Assembly (NCBI GenBank): GCA_035716025.1
Contig: DASTKH010000046.1
Span: 43,888-107,887, forward strand
Length of the DNA stretch: 64,000 nt
Reading direction: 5' to 3'
From: JADGHE01 sp035716025
GTDB taxonomy: Bacteria; Pseudomonadota; Alphaproteobacteria; Rhizobiales; Xanthobacteraceae
Both the position numbers and the translations under genes were made by a program. Below, piece by piece: positions 7,986-16,927 of this stretch. Numbering within the stretch: the stretch's first letter is position 1; every line of letters begins with the position of its first letter. A model generated the notes under the pieces. The model was not told the origin of the DNA. It saw only the letters and a program-made list of their open reading frames with translations, and did no database searches.

Positions 7986-8756
7986 GTGCTTCGGTCGGGC
8001 CCCGTGTTGATCTTTCTGCGTTCGCTCATCTTCAACATCCTCTTCTATCTCAACCTGACGATCCTCATGGTTGCGGCGATCCCGACATTGGTGATGCCGC
8101 ACCGGGCGATCCTCGGCATGGCGAAGTTCTGGGCGCGCACCAGCGTCTGGCTCCTGCGGGTCGTGTGCGGCACGCGGGTCGAGTGGCGAGGGCTCGACAA
8201 GCTGCCACGCCGCGGCGTCCTCGTCGCCGCCAAGCATCAGTCGACATGGGAGACCTTCGCGCTCGTGCCGCTGTTCGACGAGTTCGCCTTCATCGTGAAG
8301 CGCGAGCTCATGTGGGTGCCGCTGTTCGGCTGGTTCATGGCCAAGGGCGGAATGATCCCGATCGACCGCGGCGCGCGCACCCTCACCATTCCGGCGATGA
8401 TCGCGCGGGCGCGCGAGGCGCTTCGGTGCGGCCGCGCCGTCATCATCTTTCCCGAGGGCACGCGACGGCCGGCAGGGGCGGAGCCCGCCTACAAATTCGG
8501 CATTGCGCGGCTTTATGCGGGAGCCCGCGTTCCCTGCGTGCCGATCGCGCTCAATTCCGGACTCTTCTGGCCGCGTCGCCGCTTCCTGCGTTATCCGGGG
8601 ACGATCGTGGTCGAAATCCTCGACCCGATCCCGCCCGGCCTCGACGAAAAGGCGTTCTTCGCCCGGCTGCAGCGTGAGATCGAAGCCGCAAGCGGACGCC
8701 TTATTGCGGAGGCGCGCGCCCGGTACCCCTGGCTGCCGCCGCCCGGACCCTCCTAG
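7986..8756 (+). CDS. plsC: 1-acyl-sn-glycerol-3-phosphate acyltransferase (PlsC family)
   Basis: A 256-residue membrane-associated acyltransferase that would convert lysophosphatidate to phosphatidate in phospholipid synthesis. A hydrophobic N terminus (IFLRSLIFNILFYLNLTILM) is followed by block I AAKHQSTWET, in which the usual HX4D reads HX4E, then block II (GMIPIDRGA) and block III (FPEGTRRPAG). GTG 7986 is used; an in-frame GTG at 8004 is possible. It follows ydcF by 18 nt. A second PlsC homologue is encoded at 13556. The stop codon overlaps the convergent chaC gene at a CTAG. Confidence 0.88.
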   Translation: MLRSGPVLIFLRSLIFNILFYLNLTILMVAAIPTLVMPHRAILGMAKFWARTSVWLLRVVCGTRVEWRGLDKLPRRGVLVAAKHQSTWETFALVPLFDEFAFIVKRELMWVPLFGWFMAKGGMIPIDRGARTLTIPAMIARAREALRCGRAVIIFPEGTRRPAGAEPAYKFGIARLYAGARVPCVPIALNSGLFWPRRRFLRYPGTIVVEILDPIPPGLDEKAFFARLQREIEAASGRLIAEARARYPWLPPPGPS

Positions 8757-9391
8757 GACCGAGGCGCGCCGGACGCCCCGGCCGGTGCGCCGGTGCGCCG
8801 ACCAGCCTGCGGCGAATGGGCCTCGTGCGGGCCGCGCAGCCGCTCGGCCAAGAGATGCAGGTCGCGGTCGCGACAGCCGAGCGATTCGAGCGCGGCCACG
8901 GTCGCCAGCACATAATCGCGGTTCGCGCCCGAGCGCCCGTGCCCCTGGCGAACCAGGCGAAGCTGTTCGTCGAGGCTCAGCCGGCCGGCATATTGCGGGT
9001 GCCCGCGGTCGACCACATAGCAGAGCGCCGTGACGCGCCGCGCGGGATTGCCTTCGAGCCAGACCGTGCGGGCCGTCTCGCGATAGACCGAAGTCACCTG
9101 CTCGCGCTCCCGGAGATAGCGGACGGTCTTAAAGCGCAAGGCCGCGGCCACCCGGTAAGCGATCCCGCGGCAGGCGCCGCCCTGGTCGAGCCCCAGCACG
9201 AGCCCGGGGCGTTCGGGCGTGCCGCGATGCACGTGCGAGAAAACGCAAAGGGCCCGGTGCGCGCCGATGAGGCGGGCCGGGCAGCGTTCCAGGAAGGCAA
9301 AGCCGGGCCGCCACATCAGCGACCCGTAGCCGAAAACCCAGAGATCCTCCGTCTCGTCTCGGGGGCGGGCGGGGTCCTTGGCGGTCGGCAT
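8753..9391 (-). CDS. chaC: Gamma-glutamylcyclotransferase, ChaC type
   Basis: A 212-residue cytoplasmic enzyme of the ChaC family, which cleaves glutathione to 5-oxoproline and Cys-Gly. The fold signature is present as WVFGYGSLMWRPGFAF near residues 18-33, followed by LIGAHRALCVFSHVHRGTPERPGLVLGLD, here named only by its ends LIGAHRALC and GLVLGLD. A YLREREQ segment holds the expected catalytic glutamate. The C-terminal 30 residues are Pro/Ala/Gly-rich and unlikely to be conserved. It stands alone, convergent to plsC and divergent to the DUF2125 gene. Confidence 0.88.
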   Translation of the reverse strand: MPTAKDPARPRDETEDLWVFGYGSLMWRPGFAFLERCPARLIGAHRALCVFSHVHRGTPERPGLVLGLDQGGACRGIAYRVAAALRFKTVRYLREREQVTSVYRETARTVWLEGNPARRVTALCYVVDRGHPQYAGRLSLDEQLRLVRQGHGRSGANRDYVLATVAALESLGCRDRDLHLLAERLRGPHEAHSPQAGRRTGAPAGASGAPRS

Positions 9392-9530
9392 CGGTCGGGG
9401 GGAGCCCAGGGCAGGGGATTAGGCGAAAGGCAAGGTGCGCGGATCATCCCGGAGGGGGTCGGCTTCGGCTCGAAAGCGCCGACCGATGGCGCCCGCCGCG
9501 CGATCCCGTGCGGACCCGGCGGCGGCCGGT

Positions 9531-9553
9531 TCAACGGACCATGGGTCAACGGA
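9531..9553 (+). repeat. 8-bp direct repeat TCAACGGA upstream of DUF2125 gene
   Basis: TCAACGGA occurs at 9531-9538 and again at 9546-9553, a 15-bp period, in the 234-nt gap between chaC and the DUF2125 gene. The same gap also holds a GGTCGGC/GCCGACC inverted repeat (9457-9463 and 9478-9484). The direct repeat may be a regulator site for either divergent gene; no regulator is suggested by the sequence. Confidence 0.3.
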
Positions 9554-9625
9554 TTCAGTTTTCCAGAGAACTGCGCTAGCAAGGCGGCCGGCGCCGCGCA
9601 AGCGGCGGCCTCGGGAGCCCACCGG

Positions 9626-10684
9626 ATGACCGTACCCTCAGGCACGCCGCGGCGGCGGCGGATCTGGCCCTATGCACCGCTCGCGCTGATGCTGCTCTTG
9701 GCTTTCGCCTGGACGGGGCTGTGGTTCTATGCCGCCCGGCGCGCGGAAGGTGCCGTTGCCGAATGGATGGCGCGGGAAGCGCAAGCCGGGCGCCTTCATG
9801 CCTGCGGCAGCCGCGCGGTCGGCGGCTATCCATTTCGCATCGAGATCCGCTGCGAGAAGCCGGCAACCCGTCTCGGGGGCTTCGGCCGGCCCCTCACCCT
9901 GCAGGCCGAGTCGCTGCTTGCCGTCGCCCAGATCTACACGCCCGATCTCGTGGTCGCCGAACTTTCAGGGCCGTTGAGGCTTGCGAGCGAGGACGGCACT
10001 TTGAACCTGATCCTCGACTGGAAACTCTTGCAGGCAAGCCTGCGAGGCTTTCCCGGCAGGCTCGGCCGCGCGTCCGTGGCGGTCGACGGCCTCACGGTGA
10101 ACCGGCCCGCGCAAGGGGTGCAGGCGGGGTCCGCGGCGCCGGCCGCTGAGGCGCGGCACGTCGAACTGCACCTGCGGCAACGACCGAACGCGGCCGAGCC
10201 GGTCTTCGACCTCGCGGTGCGGATCGAAGGGGCAGCGCTCCCGCAGGTGCCGGGGCTCGCCGCCCCGCCGGTCGACGTCGGCGCGGAAGCGGCGATCCGG
10301 GGCATCGCGGACCTCGACCCCAAGCCCTTCGACCGTCGCCTGCGGGAGTGGCAGGCGGCGAACGGGCGCCTCGAAGTCGGGAGGGTCCGGTTCGCCCAGG
10401 GCGATCTCCTGGCCGTCGCCAAAGGCGAGCTTGGCCTCACGGGCGAGGGTCGCCTCGATGGAAGCCTGCAGGTCATGGTCGCCGGGATCGAACGGCTCGC
10501 CGCTCTGCTGCTCGGCGGAACCGACGAAGCCCGCGCGCAGGCGAGCCTCCTCGGCGGGCTTGCGGTGCTCGCGGCCCGCGGCGAGGCGGAAGGCCGTCCT
10601 GCGGTCGCGCTGCCATTGCGGTTCGCAAACGGGGCGGCAAGGCTCGGCCCGCTGCAACTCGGCCGCATCCCCCCGCTCTATTGA
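9626..10684 (+). CDS. DUF2125 domain protein
   Basis: A 352-residue protein of the alphaproteobacterial DUF2125 family, of unknown function. A basic N terminus (TPRRRRIWPY) and one transmembrane or signal-anchor helix (about residues 15-35) suggest a periplasmic body. The next part, HACGSRAVGGYPFRIEIRCEKP (seen as the CGS...GGYPFR...C motif), is the conserved family start. The C-terminal half is beta-rich and AsmA-like in appearance. The frame is open far upstream, but ATG 9626 is the first start compatible with the signal anchor. Its neighbours do not reveal a role. Confidence 0.85.
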   Translation: MTVPSGTPRRRRIWPYAPLALMLLLAFAWTGLWFYAARRAEGAVAEWMAREAQAGRLHACGSRAVGGYPFRIEIRCEKPATRLGGFGRPLTLQAESLLAVAQIYTPDLVVAELSGPLRLASEDGTLNLILDWKLLQASLRGFPGRLGRASVAVDGLTVNRPAQGVQAGSAAPAAEARHVELHLRQRPNAAEPVFDLAVRIEGAALPQVPGLAAPPVDVGAEAAIRGIADLDPKPFDRRLREWQAANGRLEVGRVRFAQGDLLAVAKGELGLTGEGRLDGSLQVMVAGIERLAALLLGGTDEARAQASLLGGLAVLAARGEAEGRPAVALPLRFANGAARLGPLQLGRIPPLY

Positions 10685-10785
10685 ATGTCCGCTCATGAAT
10701 GTCCGCTCACGGTTGCGAACGGCCGTCCTGCCGTGGGATACCTTTCGGGCAACCGGTTCTCCTCGCTGCCAAAGGATCCGAGAAA

Positions 10786-11760
10786 ATGCTGAGGAAGCTT
10801 GTTCCGATAGCCTTCGCGTGCCTCGCCGCAGCCGCCGGCACCGCAGGCGCCGACACCTATCCCAGTCGCCCCGTCACCATGATCATTCCTTTCGCCGCCG
10901 GCGGTCCGACCGACGTGCTCGGCCGCGTGGTCGGCCAGCGCATGGGCGAGGTGCTGGGCCAGCAGGTCGTGATCGAAAACGTCGGCGGCGCCGGCGGAAT
11001 GACCGGCGCCAAGCGCGTGGCGGCCGCACCGGCCGACGGATATGCCTTCGTGCTCGGCACGGTCGGCACGCACGCGCAAAATCAGACGCTCTACAAGAAG
11101 CCCGCCTACGACTCGGTGAACGATTTCACCCCCGTAGCGCTGATCGCCGAAGTGCCGATCATCCTCATCACCCGCAAAGACTTCCCGGCCAACAGCTTCA
11201 AGGAGTTCGCCGCCTATGTGAAGGCGAACGCCGGCAAGGTGTCGTTCGGCTCGGCCGGCGCCGGCTCGGCGACGCATCTCGGCTGCGTCGTGCTCAACAC
11301 CGCGCTCGGCGTGAACATCACGCATGTGCCCTATCGCGGCACCGGCCCGGCCATGCAGGATCTTCAGGCCGGCCGCATCGACTATCTTTGCGAGATCATC
11401 ACCACGGCAAAACCCCAGGTGGACGGCGGCACCGTGAAGGCACTCGCCATCATGGCGCCGCAGCGGTCCCCGGTTCTGCCCAAACTGCCGACCGCCGCGG
11501 AAGAGGGCACTCCGGTCGAGGCCTATACGTGGAACGCGATCTTCCTGCCGAAGGGTGCGCCCGCCGACGTGGTGAAGAAGCTCAACGATGCTGCCGTCAA
11601 GGCGATGGAGACGCCGGCGGTTCGTGACCGTCTCACCGGCATGGGCGCAAGCGTGGTTGCAGCCGAGCGGCGGAGCCCCGAATATCTCGCAACGTTCGTG
11701 AAAAGCGAGATCGAGAAATGGGCGGCGCCGATCAAGGCGAGCGGAGCGATTATCGAATAG
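10786..11760 (+). CDS. Bug/TctC family tripartite tricarboxylate-type binding protein
   Basis: A 324-residue periplasmic solute-binding protein of the Bug (TctC) family. The signal peptide runs to about residue 24 (LAAAAGTAGA before DTYPSRPV). The mature start YPSRPVTMIIPFAAGGPTD and the following GRVVGQRMGEVLGQQVVIEN are characteristic. ATG 10786 has an AAGGA-like ribosome site (AAAGGATC) 14 nt upstream. No TctA or TctB membrane gene is in the window, so it is an orphan binding protein, as is very common for this family in Burkholderiales and in Xanthobacteraceae/Nitrobacteraceae. The ligand, probably a carboxylate, cannot be told. Confidence 0.92.
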   Translation: MLRKLVPIAFACLAAAAGTAGADTYPSRPVTMIIPFAAGGPTDVLGRVVGQRMGEVLGQQVVIENVGGAGGMTGAKRVAAAPADGYAFVLGTVGTHAQNQTLYKKPAYDSVNDFTPVALIAEVPIILITRKDFPANSFKEFAAYVKANAGKVSFGSAGAGSATHLGCVVLNTALGVNITHVPYRGTGPAMQDLQAGRIDYLCEIITTAKPQVDGGTVKALAIMAPQRSPVLPKLPTAAEEGTPVEAYTWNAIFLPKGAPADVVKKLNDAAVKAMETPAVRDRLTGMGASVVAAERRSPEYLATFVKSEIEKWAAPIKASGAIIE

Positions 11761-11777
11761 GCGAGCAGCCCGGCGCG

Positions 11778-13007
11778 ATGGGCCGTTTCGACGTCGTGAT
11801 TGCGGGAGCGGGGCTTGCGGGCCTCGCCCTCGCGGTGGCCTTGCGCCAGGCGCTGGGCGAAGCCTTCGCGGTCGCCGTCTTCGATCCGGCCCTCACGGAG
11901 GAGGGGCGGCTGCGGCGTGCGGCCGATCCGCGTGCCTCCGCGATCGTGGCGGCCGCCCGCCGGCTGCTCGAAGCTGTCGGGGCTTGGGAGCGTGTGGCCG
12001 CCCGCGCGCAGCCCATCCACGACATGGTCGTGACGGACAGCCGCCTGTCCGACACCGTGCGGCCGACCTTTCTGACCTTCGGGGGCGAGATCGAGCCGGG
12101 CGAGCCGTTCGCGCATATGGTCGAAAATCGCGACCTCTTGAGCGCGCTCGAGGAGCGGGCGCAGGAGGCGGGCGTCGCGCTGCGCGCCGGATCGGTCGAG
12201 TCCTGCGAAGCAGGACCGGCCTGGACGGCGGCGACGCTCGACGGCGGCGCCCGCGTGGCGGCGCGACTTGTCGTTGCCGCCGACGGCGCCCGCTCGCGGC
12301 TGCGCGAGGGCGCGGGGATCGACTGTCTCGCCTGGCGCTACGGGCAATCCGGGATCGTCGTGACGGTCGCGCACGAGCGCGACCACGGCGGCCGCGCGGT
12401 CGAACATTTCCTTCCCGCCGGCCCCTTTGCCATCCTACCGCTCACCGGCCGCCGCTGCTCCCTCGTGTGGACCGAGGCGACGGAGGAGGCGGAGCGCATT
12501 GTGGCGCTGCCGGACACGGCCTTTCACGCGGAACTTGAACGCCGCTTCGGCCTCGAGCTTGGAGAGATCGCGGTTGCCGGTCCGCGCCGGGCTTTCCCGC
12601 TGCAGTTCGCGCTGGCGCGGCGCTTCGTCGCGCCGCGGCTGGCGCTCGTCGGCGATGCCGCCCATGTCATTCATCCGATTGCCGGCCAGGGCCTCAATAT
12701 GGGTCTGCGGGACGTCGCCGCGCTCGCCGAGACGGTGGTCGAGACGGCGCGCCTCGGACTCGATCCCGGCGGCGCCGAGGCGCTTGCCCGTTACGAGCAG
12801 TGGCGGCGTTTCGATACCACGATGATGGGAGTCACCACGGACGTGCTCAACCGCCTCTTCACCAACCGTTCGGAGATCGTGCGGCTGGTGCGTGATACCG
12901 GGCTTGGGATCGTGGAGCGACTCCCGGCCCTCAAGGCCTTGTTCATCCGCGAGGCGGCGGGTCTTGCCGGCGAGGTCCCGCGGCTGCTGCGCGGCGAGGC
13001 GCTGTAA
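11778..13007 (+). CDS. UbiH/UbiF/Coq6-type FAD monooxygenase
   Basis: A 409-residue flavoprotein hydroxylase of the ubiquinone-biosynthesis family. The FAD Rossmann motif is VVIAGAGLAGLAL near residues 6-18, the DG motif is VVAADGARSRLRE, and the second FAD motif is LVGDAAHVIHPIAGQGLN (from about residue 290). HPIAGQGLN distinguishes the UbiH/Coq6 group from most other class A monooxygenases. It would hydroxylate a ring position of the ubiquinone precursor; which position cannot be assigned. Start ATG 11778 lies 17 nt after the Bug gene. Confidence 0.9.
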   Translation: MGRFDVVIAGAGLAGLALAVALRQALGEAFAVAVFDPALTEEGRLRRAADPRASAIVAAARRLLEAVGAWERVAARAQPIHDMVVTDSRLSDTVRPTFLTFGGEIEPGEPFAHMVENRDLLSALEERAQEAGVALRAGSVESCEAGPAWTAATLDGGARVAARLVVAADGARSRLREGAGIDCLAWRYGQSGIVVTVAHERDHGGRAVEHFLPAGPFAILPLTGRRCSLVWTEATEEAERIVALPDTAFHAELERRFGLELGEIAVAGPRRAFPLQFALARRFVAPRLALVGDAAHVIHPIAGQGLNMGLRDVAALAETVVETARLGLDPGGAEALARYEQWRRFDTTMMGVTTDVLNRLFTNRSEIVRLVRDTGLGIVERLPALKALFIREAAGLAGEVPRLLRGEAL

Positions 13008-13070
13008 CGGCCCGGATGCCAGGCCGACCCCCGGCACGGCCTCGACCGGCCGCCCGAGACATGCGCTCGG

Positions 13071-13099
13071 TTTACGCTCGCCGTCGCGGGATTTAGAAT
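13071..13099 (+). promoter_or_regulatory. Sigma-70-like promoter for the Fur-family gene
   Basis: TTTACG (13071-13076) and TAGAAT (13094-13099) are separated by 17 nt, a good -35/-10 pair. The predicted transcript start, near 13106, is about 16 nt before the GTG start at 13122. This is the only clear sigma-70-type promoter I found by eye in the window. Confidence 0.45.
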
Positions 13100-13121
13100 A
13101 CCGGCCCACGACGGTACGCCT

Positions 13122-13556
13122 GTGACCACCGAAAAGACCAACGAGATCGAATCGCGCTGCATCGCCTCGGGAATGCGGATGACCGAGCAGCGGCGGGTCA
13201 TCGCCCGTGTGCTCGCGGCCGCCGACGATCACCCCGATGTCGAGGAGCTGCATCGGCGCTGCGCGGCGATCGACGACCGGATCTCGATTTCGACGGTCTA
13301 TCGCACGATGAAGCTGTTCGAGGATGCCGGCATCATCGAGCGGCACGATTTTCGCGAAGGGCGGGCACGGTACGAGCAGGCGCCCAAGGACCACCACGAT
13401 CATCTGATCGACGTTCGCAATGGCGACGTGATTGAGTTTTCTTCGGAAGAGATCGAGCGCCTGCAGGGCGAGATCGCGCGTCGGCTCGGCTACCGTCTCG
13501 TGGGCCATCGGCTCGAGCTCTACGCCGTGCCGCTCGAGAACGACCGCAAGCGTTAA
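13122..13556 (+). CDS. Fur-family metal-dependent regulator (Fur/Mur type)
   Basis: A 144-residue Fur-family repressor. The winged helix covers residues about 18-85 (MRMTEQRRVI...DRISISTVYRTMKLFEDAGII), followed by the metal-binding H-rich loop DHHDHLIDVRNGDVIEF. The usual C-terminal CxxC structural zinc pairs are absent: HLID replaces HLIC, as is common in alphaproteobacterial Fur/Mur. The neighbouring order plsC-miaB-phoH-ybeY matches the fur/mur locus of rhizobia. It may sense manganese or iron; sequence alone does not decide. GTG start 13122 has a sigma-70-like promoter just upstream. Confidence 0.88.
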   Translation: MTTEKTNEIESRCIASGMRMTEQRRVIARVLAAADDHPDVEELHRRCAAIDDRISISTVYRTMKLFEDAGIIERHDFREGRARYEQAPKDHHDHLIDVRNGDVIEFSSEEIERLQGEIARRLGYRLVGHRLELYAVPLENDRKR

Positions 13557-14335
13557 TGCTGCGCCTTATCGGAGTCGCGGCGGCGATCGGTGTCGTCACC
13601 GCTGCCCTCATCCCGCTGCAATGGCTGTCCCTCAAATTCGGCTGGCCGACCCAACGCAGCATTCCGGTCGCTTATCACCGCATTCTGTGCCGCCTCATCG
13701 GCGTGCGCATCCGCACGGTGGGCGCACCCGCGCAGGCGGATCGTCTGCTCATCGCCGCCAATCACGTCTCTTGGCTCGACATTTCGGTGCTGATTGCCCT
13801 CGCCCCCGTGGTCTTCGTGGCCAAGAGCGAAGTGGCGAAATGGCCGCTGTTCGGGTTGCTCGCAAAGCTCAACCGCTCGGTGTTCGTGGAGCGCGAACGC
13901 CGTCGCAAGACGGCCGATGTCAACCGCGCGATCGCGGCCCGCATGGCGGCGGGCGATCCCGTGGTGCTGTTCGCCGAGGGCACATCGAGCGACGGCAATC
14001 GCGTGCTCGCCTTCCGGTCGAGCCTCGTCGGCGCGGTGCACGCGGCGCTCGCGCAGGACGGAGCGGCTAGCTTGTGCGTGCAGCCGCTTGCGATCGCCTA
14101 TACGAGGCTCGCCGGTCTGCCGCTCGGTCGCCCGCACCGGCCGCGGATCGCCTGGTACGGCGCGATGGACCTCCTGCCGCACCTTGCGGGCGTGATCCGC
14201 CGCGGGGCCATCGACGTGGTGGTGGCCTGGGGCGAGCCGGTCCGCGTTGATTCGGCAACCGACCGCAAGATCCTGACCCGGCGGCTGGAACAGGACGTGC
14301 GGGACATGGTGGCGAGGGCTTGGCAGCACGCCTGA
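13556..14335 (+). CDS. plsC: 1-acyl-sn-glycerol-3-phosphate acyltransferase (second PlsC)
   Basis: A 259-residue PlsC-family acyltransferase. It begins with a hydrophobic helix (LIGVAAAIGVVTAALIPLQW), then has the canonical HX4D in AANHVSWLDISVL, followed by VAKSEVAKWPLFG and the block III variant FAEGTSSDGNRV. The ATG overlaps the stop of the Fur-family gene (TAATG), implying translational coupling. This location next to fur and miaB is conserved in rhizobia. Compared with the homologue at 7986, this one retains the normal catalytic aspartate. Confidence 0.9.
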   Translation: MLRLIGVAAAIGVVTAALIPLQWLSLKFGWPTQRSIPVAYHRILCRLIGVRIRTVGAPAQADRLLIAANHVSWLDISVLIALAPVVFVAKSEVAKWPLFGLLAKLNRSVFVERERRRKTADVNRAIAARMAAGDPVVLFAEGTSSDGNRVLAFRSSLVGAVHAALAQDGAASLCVQPLAIAYTRLAGLPLGRPHRPRIAWYGAMDLLPHLAGVIRRGAIDVVVAWGEPVRVDSATDRKILTRRLEQDVRDMVARAWQHA

Positions 14336-14440
14336 ATGCCCGATTCCCGAGGGTCCGACATTCCTTTTGCCCGCCAAAGACGTTAAATGAAGGAAGCCCT
14401 CCCGGTGGAGCCGCAGCGTTTCGAGTTCATGGCAGGCTGA

Positions 14441-15880
14441 ATGCAGGACAGGACGAGCTCAGATTTTCCGCCCCCCGCCGATCGCAATCGGCCGCGCACC
14501 CGGCGGCTTTACGTCAAGTCCTATGGCTGCCAGATGAACGTCTACGACTCCCAGCGCATGGCGGATTCGCTCGCGCGCGAAGGCTTTGCCGAGCAGGACG
14601 CACCGGACGGCGCCGACCTCGTCATCCTCAACACCTGCCATATCCGCGAAAAGGCGGCCGAGAAGGTCTATTCCGAGCTTGGCCGGCTGCGCAAGCTCAA
14701 GCACGAGGCCGCGCGCGCAGGCCGCCGCCTCACCATCGCGGTTGCCGGCTGTGTCGCCCAGGCCGAGGGCGAGGAAATCATCCGGCGCGCGCCGGTGGTC
14801 GATCTGGTCGTCGGCCCCCAGAGCTATCACCGGCTGCCGCAGCTTCTGGCGCAGGCCGAGCAAGCGCCCGGCGTGGTGGACACGAGTTTTCCGGTCGAAG
14901 ACAAGTTTCAGGCGCTGCCCGCGGCGAGCGCGGCGGCGACGCGGCAGCGCGGCGTCACCGCCTTCATCACCGTGCAGGAGGGCTGCGACAAGTTCTGCAC
15001 CTTCTGCGTCGTGCCCTATACGCGCGGGGCCGAGGTCTCTCGGCCGGTTGGCGACATCGTCGCAGAGGCGCGCCGCCTCGTCGAAGCCGGCGTCCGCGAG
15101 ATCACGCTGATCGGCCAGAACGTCAACGCCTATCACGGTCCCGGGCCGGACGGGCGGACGTGGTCGCTCGCGCGGCTGCTCGCGCGGCTCGCCGAGATTC
15201 CGGGCCTCGCGCGGCTGCGCTACACCACCAGCCATCCGCGCGACATGGCCGACGACCTCGTCGCCGCGCATCGCGATCTGCCGGCCCTCATGCCCTATCT
15301 GCATCTGCCGGTGCAGTCCGGCTCCGACCGCATTCTCGCGGCCATGAACCGGCGCCACCGCCGGGCCGACTATCTGCGGCTCGTCGCCCGGCTCAAGGCC
15401 GCCCAGCCCGACCTTGCTCTCTCGTCCGATTTCATCGTCGGTTTCCCGGGCGAGACGGACGCGGATTTCCGCCAAACTCTCGCGCTGGTCGAGGAAGTGG
15501 GTTATGCGGGTGCCTTCTCGTTCAAATATTCCCCCCGGCCCGGGACGCCCGCCGCGGCCATGGAGGGCCAGGTTCCGGATCCCGTGAAGGCGGAGCGGCT
15601 CGCCGAGCTGCAGGCGGCCATCGATCGCGCGCAGGCGGCGTTCAACCGCTCCTGTCGCGGCCGGGTGTTCGACGTCCTGCTGGAAAAGCCGGGCCGCCAC
15701 CCCGGCCAGCTCACCGGACGGTCTCCCTATCTCCAGGCCGTCAACGTGACGGCCCCGCCCGAGAGGATCGGGGACGTCGTGCCCGTGCGAATCACCGAGA
15801 TCGGGCCGAACAGCCTGTTCGGTTCGATCGAACCGTCCCTATATGAACGGACGAGCAGCCGCCTCGCCGTTGGAGCCTGA
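14441..15880 (+). CDS. miaB: tRNA-2-methylthio-N6-dimethylallyladenosine synthase MiaB
   Basis: A 479-residue radical-SAM methylthiotransferase that modifies i6A37 to ms2i6A37 in tRNAs reading UNN codons. The UPF0004 domain has cysteines in SYGCQMNVYDSQ, LNTCHIREKA and VAGCVAQ. The radical-SAM cluster motif CDKFCTFC is followed by VVPYTRG, and a TRAM domain ends the protein. Length and order match E. coli MiaB. ATG 14441 is chosen and begins 105 nt after plsC. The phoH gene follows after 6 nt. Confidence 0.97.
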   Translation: MQDRTSSDFPPPADRNRPRTRRLYVKSYGCQMNVYDSQRMADSLAREGFAEQDAPDGADLVILNTCHIREKAAEKVYSELGRLRKLKHEAARAGRRLTIAVAGCVAQAEGEEIIRRAPVVDLVVGPQSYHRLPQLLAQAEQAPGVVDTSFPVEDKFQALPAASAAATRQRGVTAFITVQEGCDKFCTFCVVPYTRGAEVSRPVGDIVAEARRLVEAGVREITLIGQNVNAYHGPGPDGRTWSLARLLARLAEIPGLARLRYTTSHPRDMADDLVAAHRDLPALMPYLHLPVQSGSDRILAAMNRRHRRADYLRLVARLKAAQPDLALSSDFIVGFPGETDADFRQTLALVEEVGYAGAFSFKYSPRPGTPAAAMEGQVPDPVKAERLAELQAAIDRAQAAFNRSCRGRVFDVLLEKPGRHPGQLTGRSPYLQAVNVTAPPERIGDVVPVRITEIGPNSLFGSIEPSLYERTSSRLAVGA

Positions 15881-15886
15881 GACCTT

Positions 15887-16927
15887 TTGCGGGAAGCTTC
15901 GCCGAATTTCGAATCGCTGGCCGCCCCGGAGAGCGAGATAGGCCCGGGCGGCCGGCATCAGATCGTGCTGGCATTCGACGAGAATCGCCTCGCCTCGATC
16001 CTCTTCGGCCAATACGGCCAGAACCTTGCGCTGATCGAACGCAAACTTGGCGTCACGGCCGACCAGCGCGGGAATCACGTCACCATCGAGGGACCGCGGG
16101 AGGCCTGCGAGCAGGCCCGCCGGGTCCTCGAGACCCTTTACGAACAGCTCAAGCGCGGGCGCGATCTCGGCACCGGCGACGTCGAGGGGGCCGTGCGGCA
16201 GACGCTCGCGCAGGGCTCGCTGTTTCCCTTCGAACCGCCCGGGCTGCGCCCGACCTTCGAGGAACTGAATTTGCGCAAGCGCCCGGTGCGCGCCCGCACC
16301 GCCGGCCAGGACGCTTATATCCGCGCCCTCAAGCGCAATCCCCTGGTGTTCGGCGTCGGGCCGGCCGGCACCGGCAAGACGTGGCTTGCGGTCGCGCATG
16401 CGATTGCCCTCTTCGAGCGCAAGGAGATCGATCGGATCATCCTGTCGCGGCCGGCGGTGGAGGCGGGCGAGCGCCTGGGTTTCCTGCCCGGCGATTTGCG
16501 CGAGAAGGTCGATCCCTATCTGCGGCCCGTCTACGATGCGCTCTACGACCTGATGGATGCGCGCATCGTCGAGCGCGCGCTGCAGACCGGCGAGATCGAG
16601 ATCGCGCCGCTCGCCTTCATGCGCGGGCGCACGCTGTCGAACGCCGCCGTAATCCTCGACGAGGCGCAGAACACGACGTCGATGCAGATGAAAATGTTTC
16701 TGACGCGGCTCGGTGAGAATTCGCGGATGATCGTCACCGGCGATCCGAGCCAGGTCGATCTGCCGCACGGGCAGATCTCGGGCCTTGCCGAGGCGCTGCG
16801 GCTTCTCAAGAACGTGGAGGGCGTCGAGCAGGTGTCGTTCACGTCGGCGGACGTGGTGCGGCACGAGCTCGTGACCCGGATCGTCGAAGCCTACGACAAG
16901 GCCCAGCGCAACGAGCCGACGTCATGA
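15887..16927 (+). CDS. phoH: PhoH-like ATPase (YbeZ)
   Basis: A 346-residue PhoH/YbeZ protein, an ATP-binding partner of the endoribonuclease YbeY in rRNA maturation. An N-terminal KH-like part (IVLAFDENRLASILFGQYG) precedes the P-loop GPAGTGKTW (about residues 156-164) and Walker B VILDEAQNTT. GLRPTFEELNLRKRPVRART and TGDPSQVDLP are further family marks. No ATG lies near the expected N terminus, so the start is TTG 15887, 6 nt after miaB. The stop overlaps the ybeY start (ATGA), consistent with coupled translation. Confidence 0.94.
   Translation: MREASPNFESLAAPESEIGPGGRHQIVLAFDENRLASILFGQYGQNLALIERKLGVTADQRGNHVTIEGPREACEQARRVLETLYEQLKRGRDLGTGDVEGAVRQTLAQGSLFPFEPPGLRPTFEELNLRKRPVRARTAGQDAYIRALKRNPLVFGVGPAGTGKTWLAVAHAIALFERKEIDRIILSRPAVEAGERLGFLPGDLREKVDPYLRPVYDALYDLMDARIVERALQTGEIEIAPLAFMRGRTLSNAAVILDEAQNTTSMQMKMFLTRLGENSRMIVTGDPSQVDLPHGQISGLAEALRLLKNVEGVEQVSFTSADVVRHELVTRIVEAYDKAQRNEPTS

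Noticed and set aside
8816..9625. N-terminal extension of the DUF2125 frame over chaC
   Set aside because: The extension is antisense to a clear ChaC gene and lacks similarity; the signal-anchor start at 9626 fits the family.
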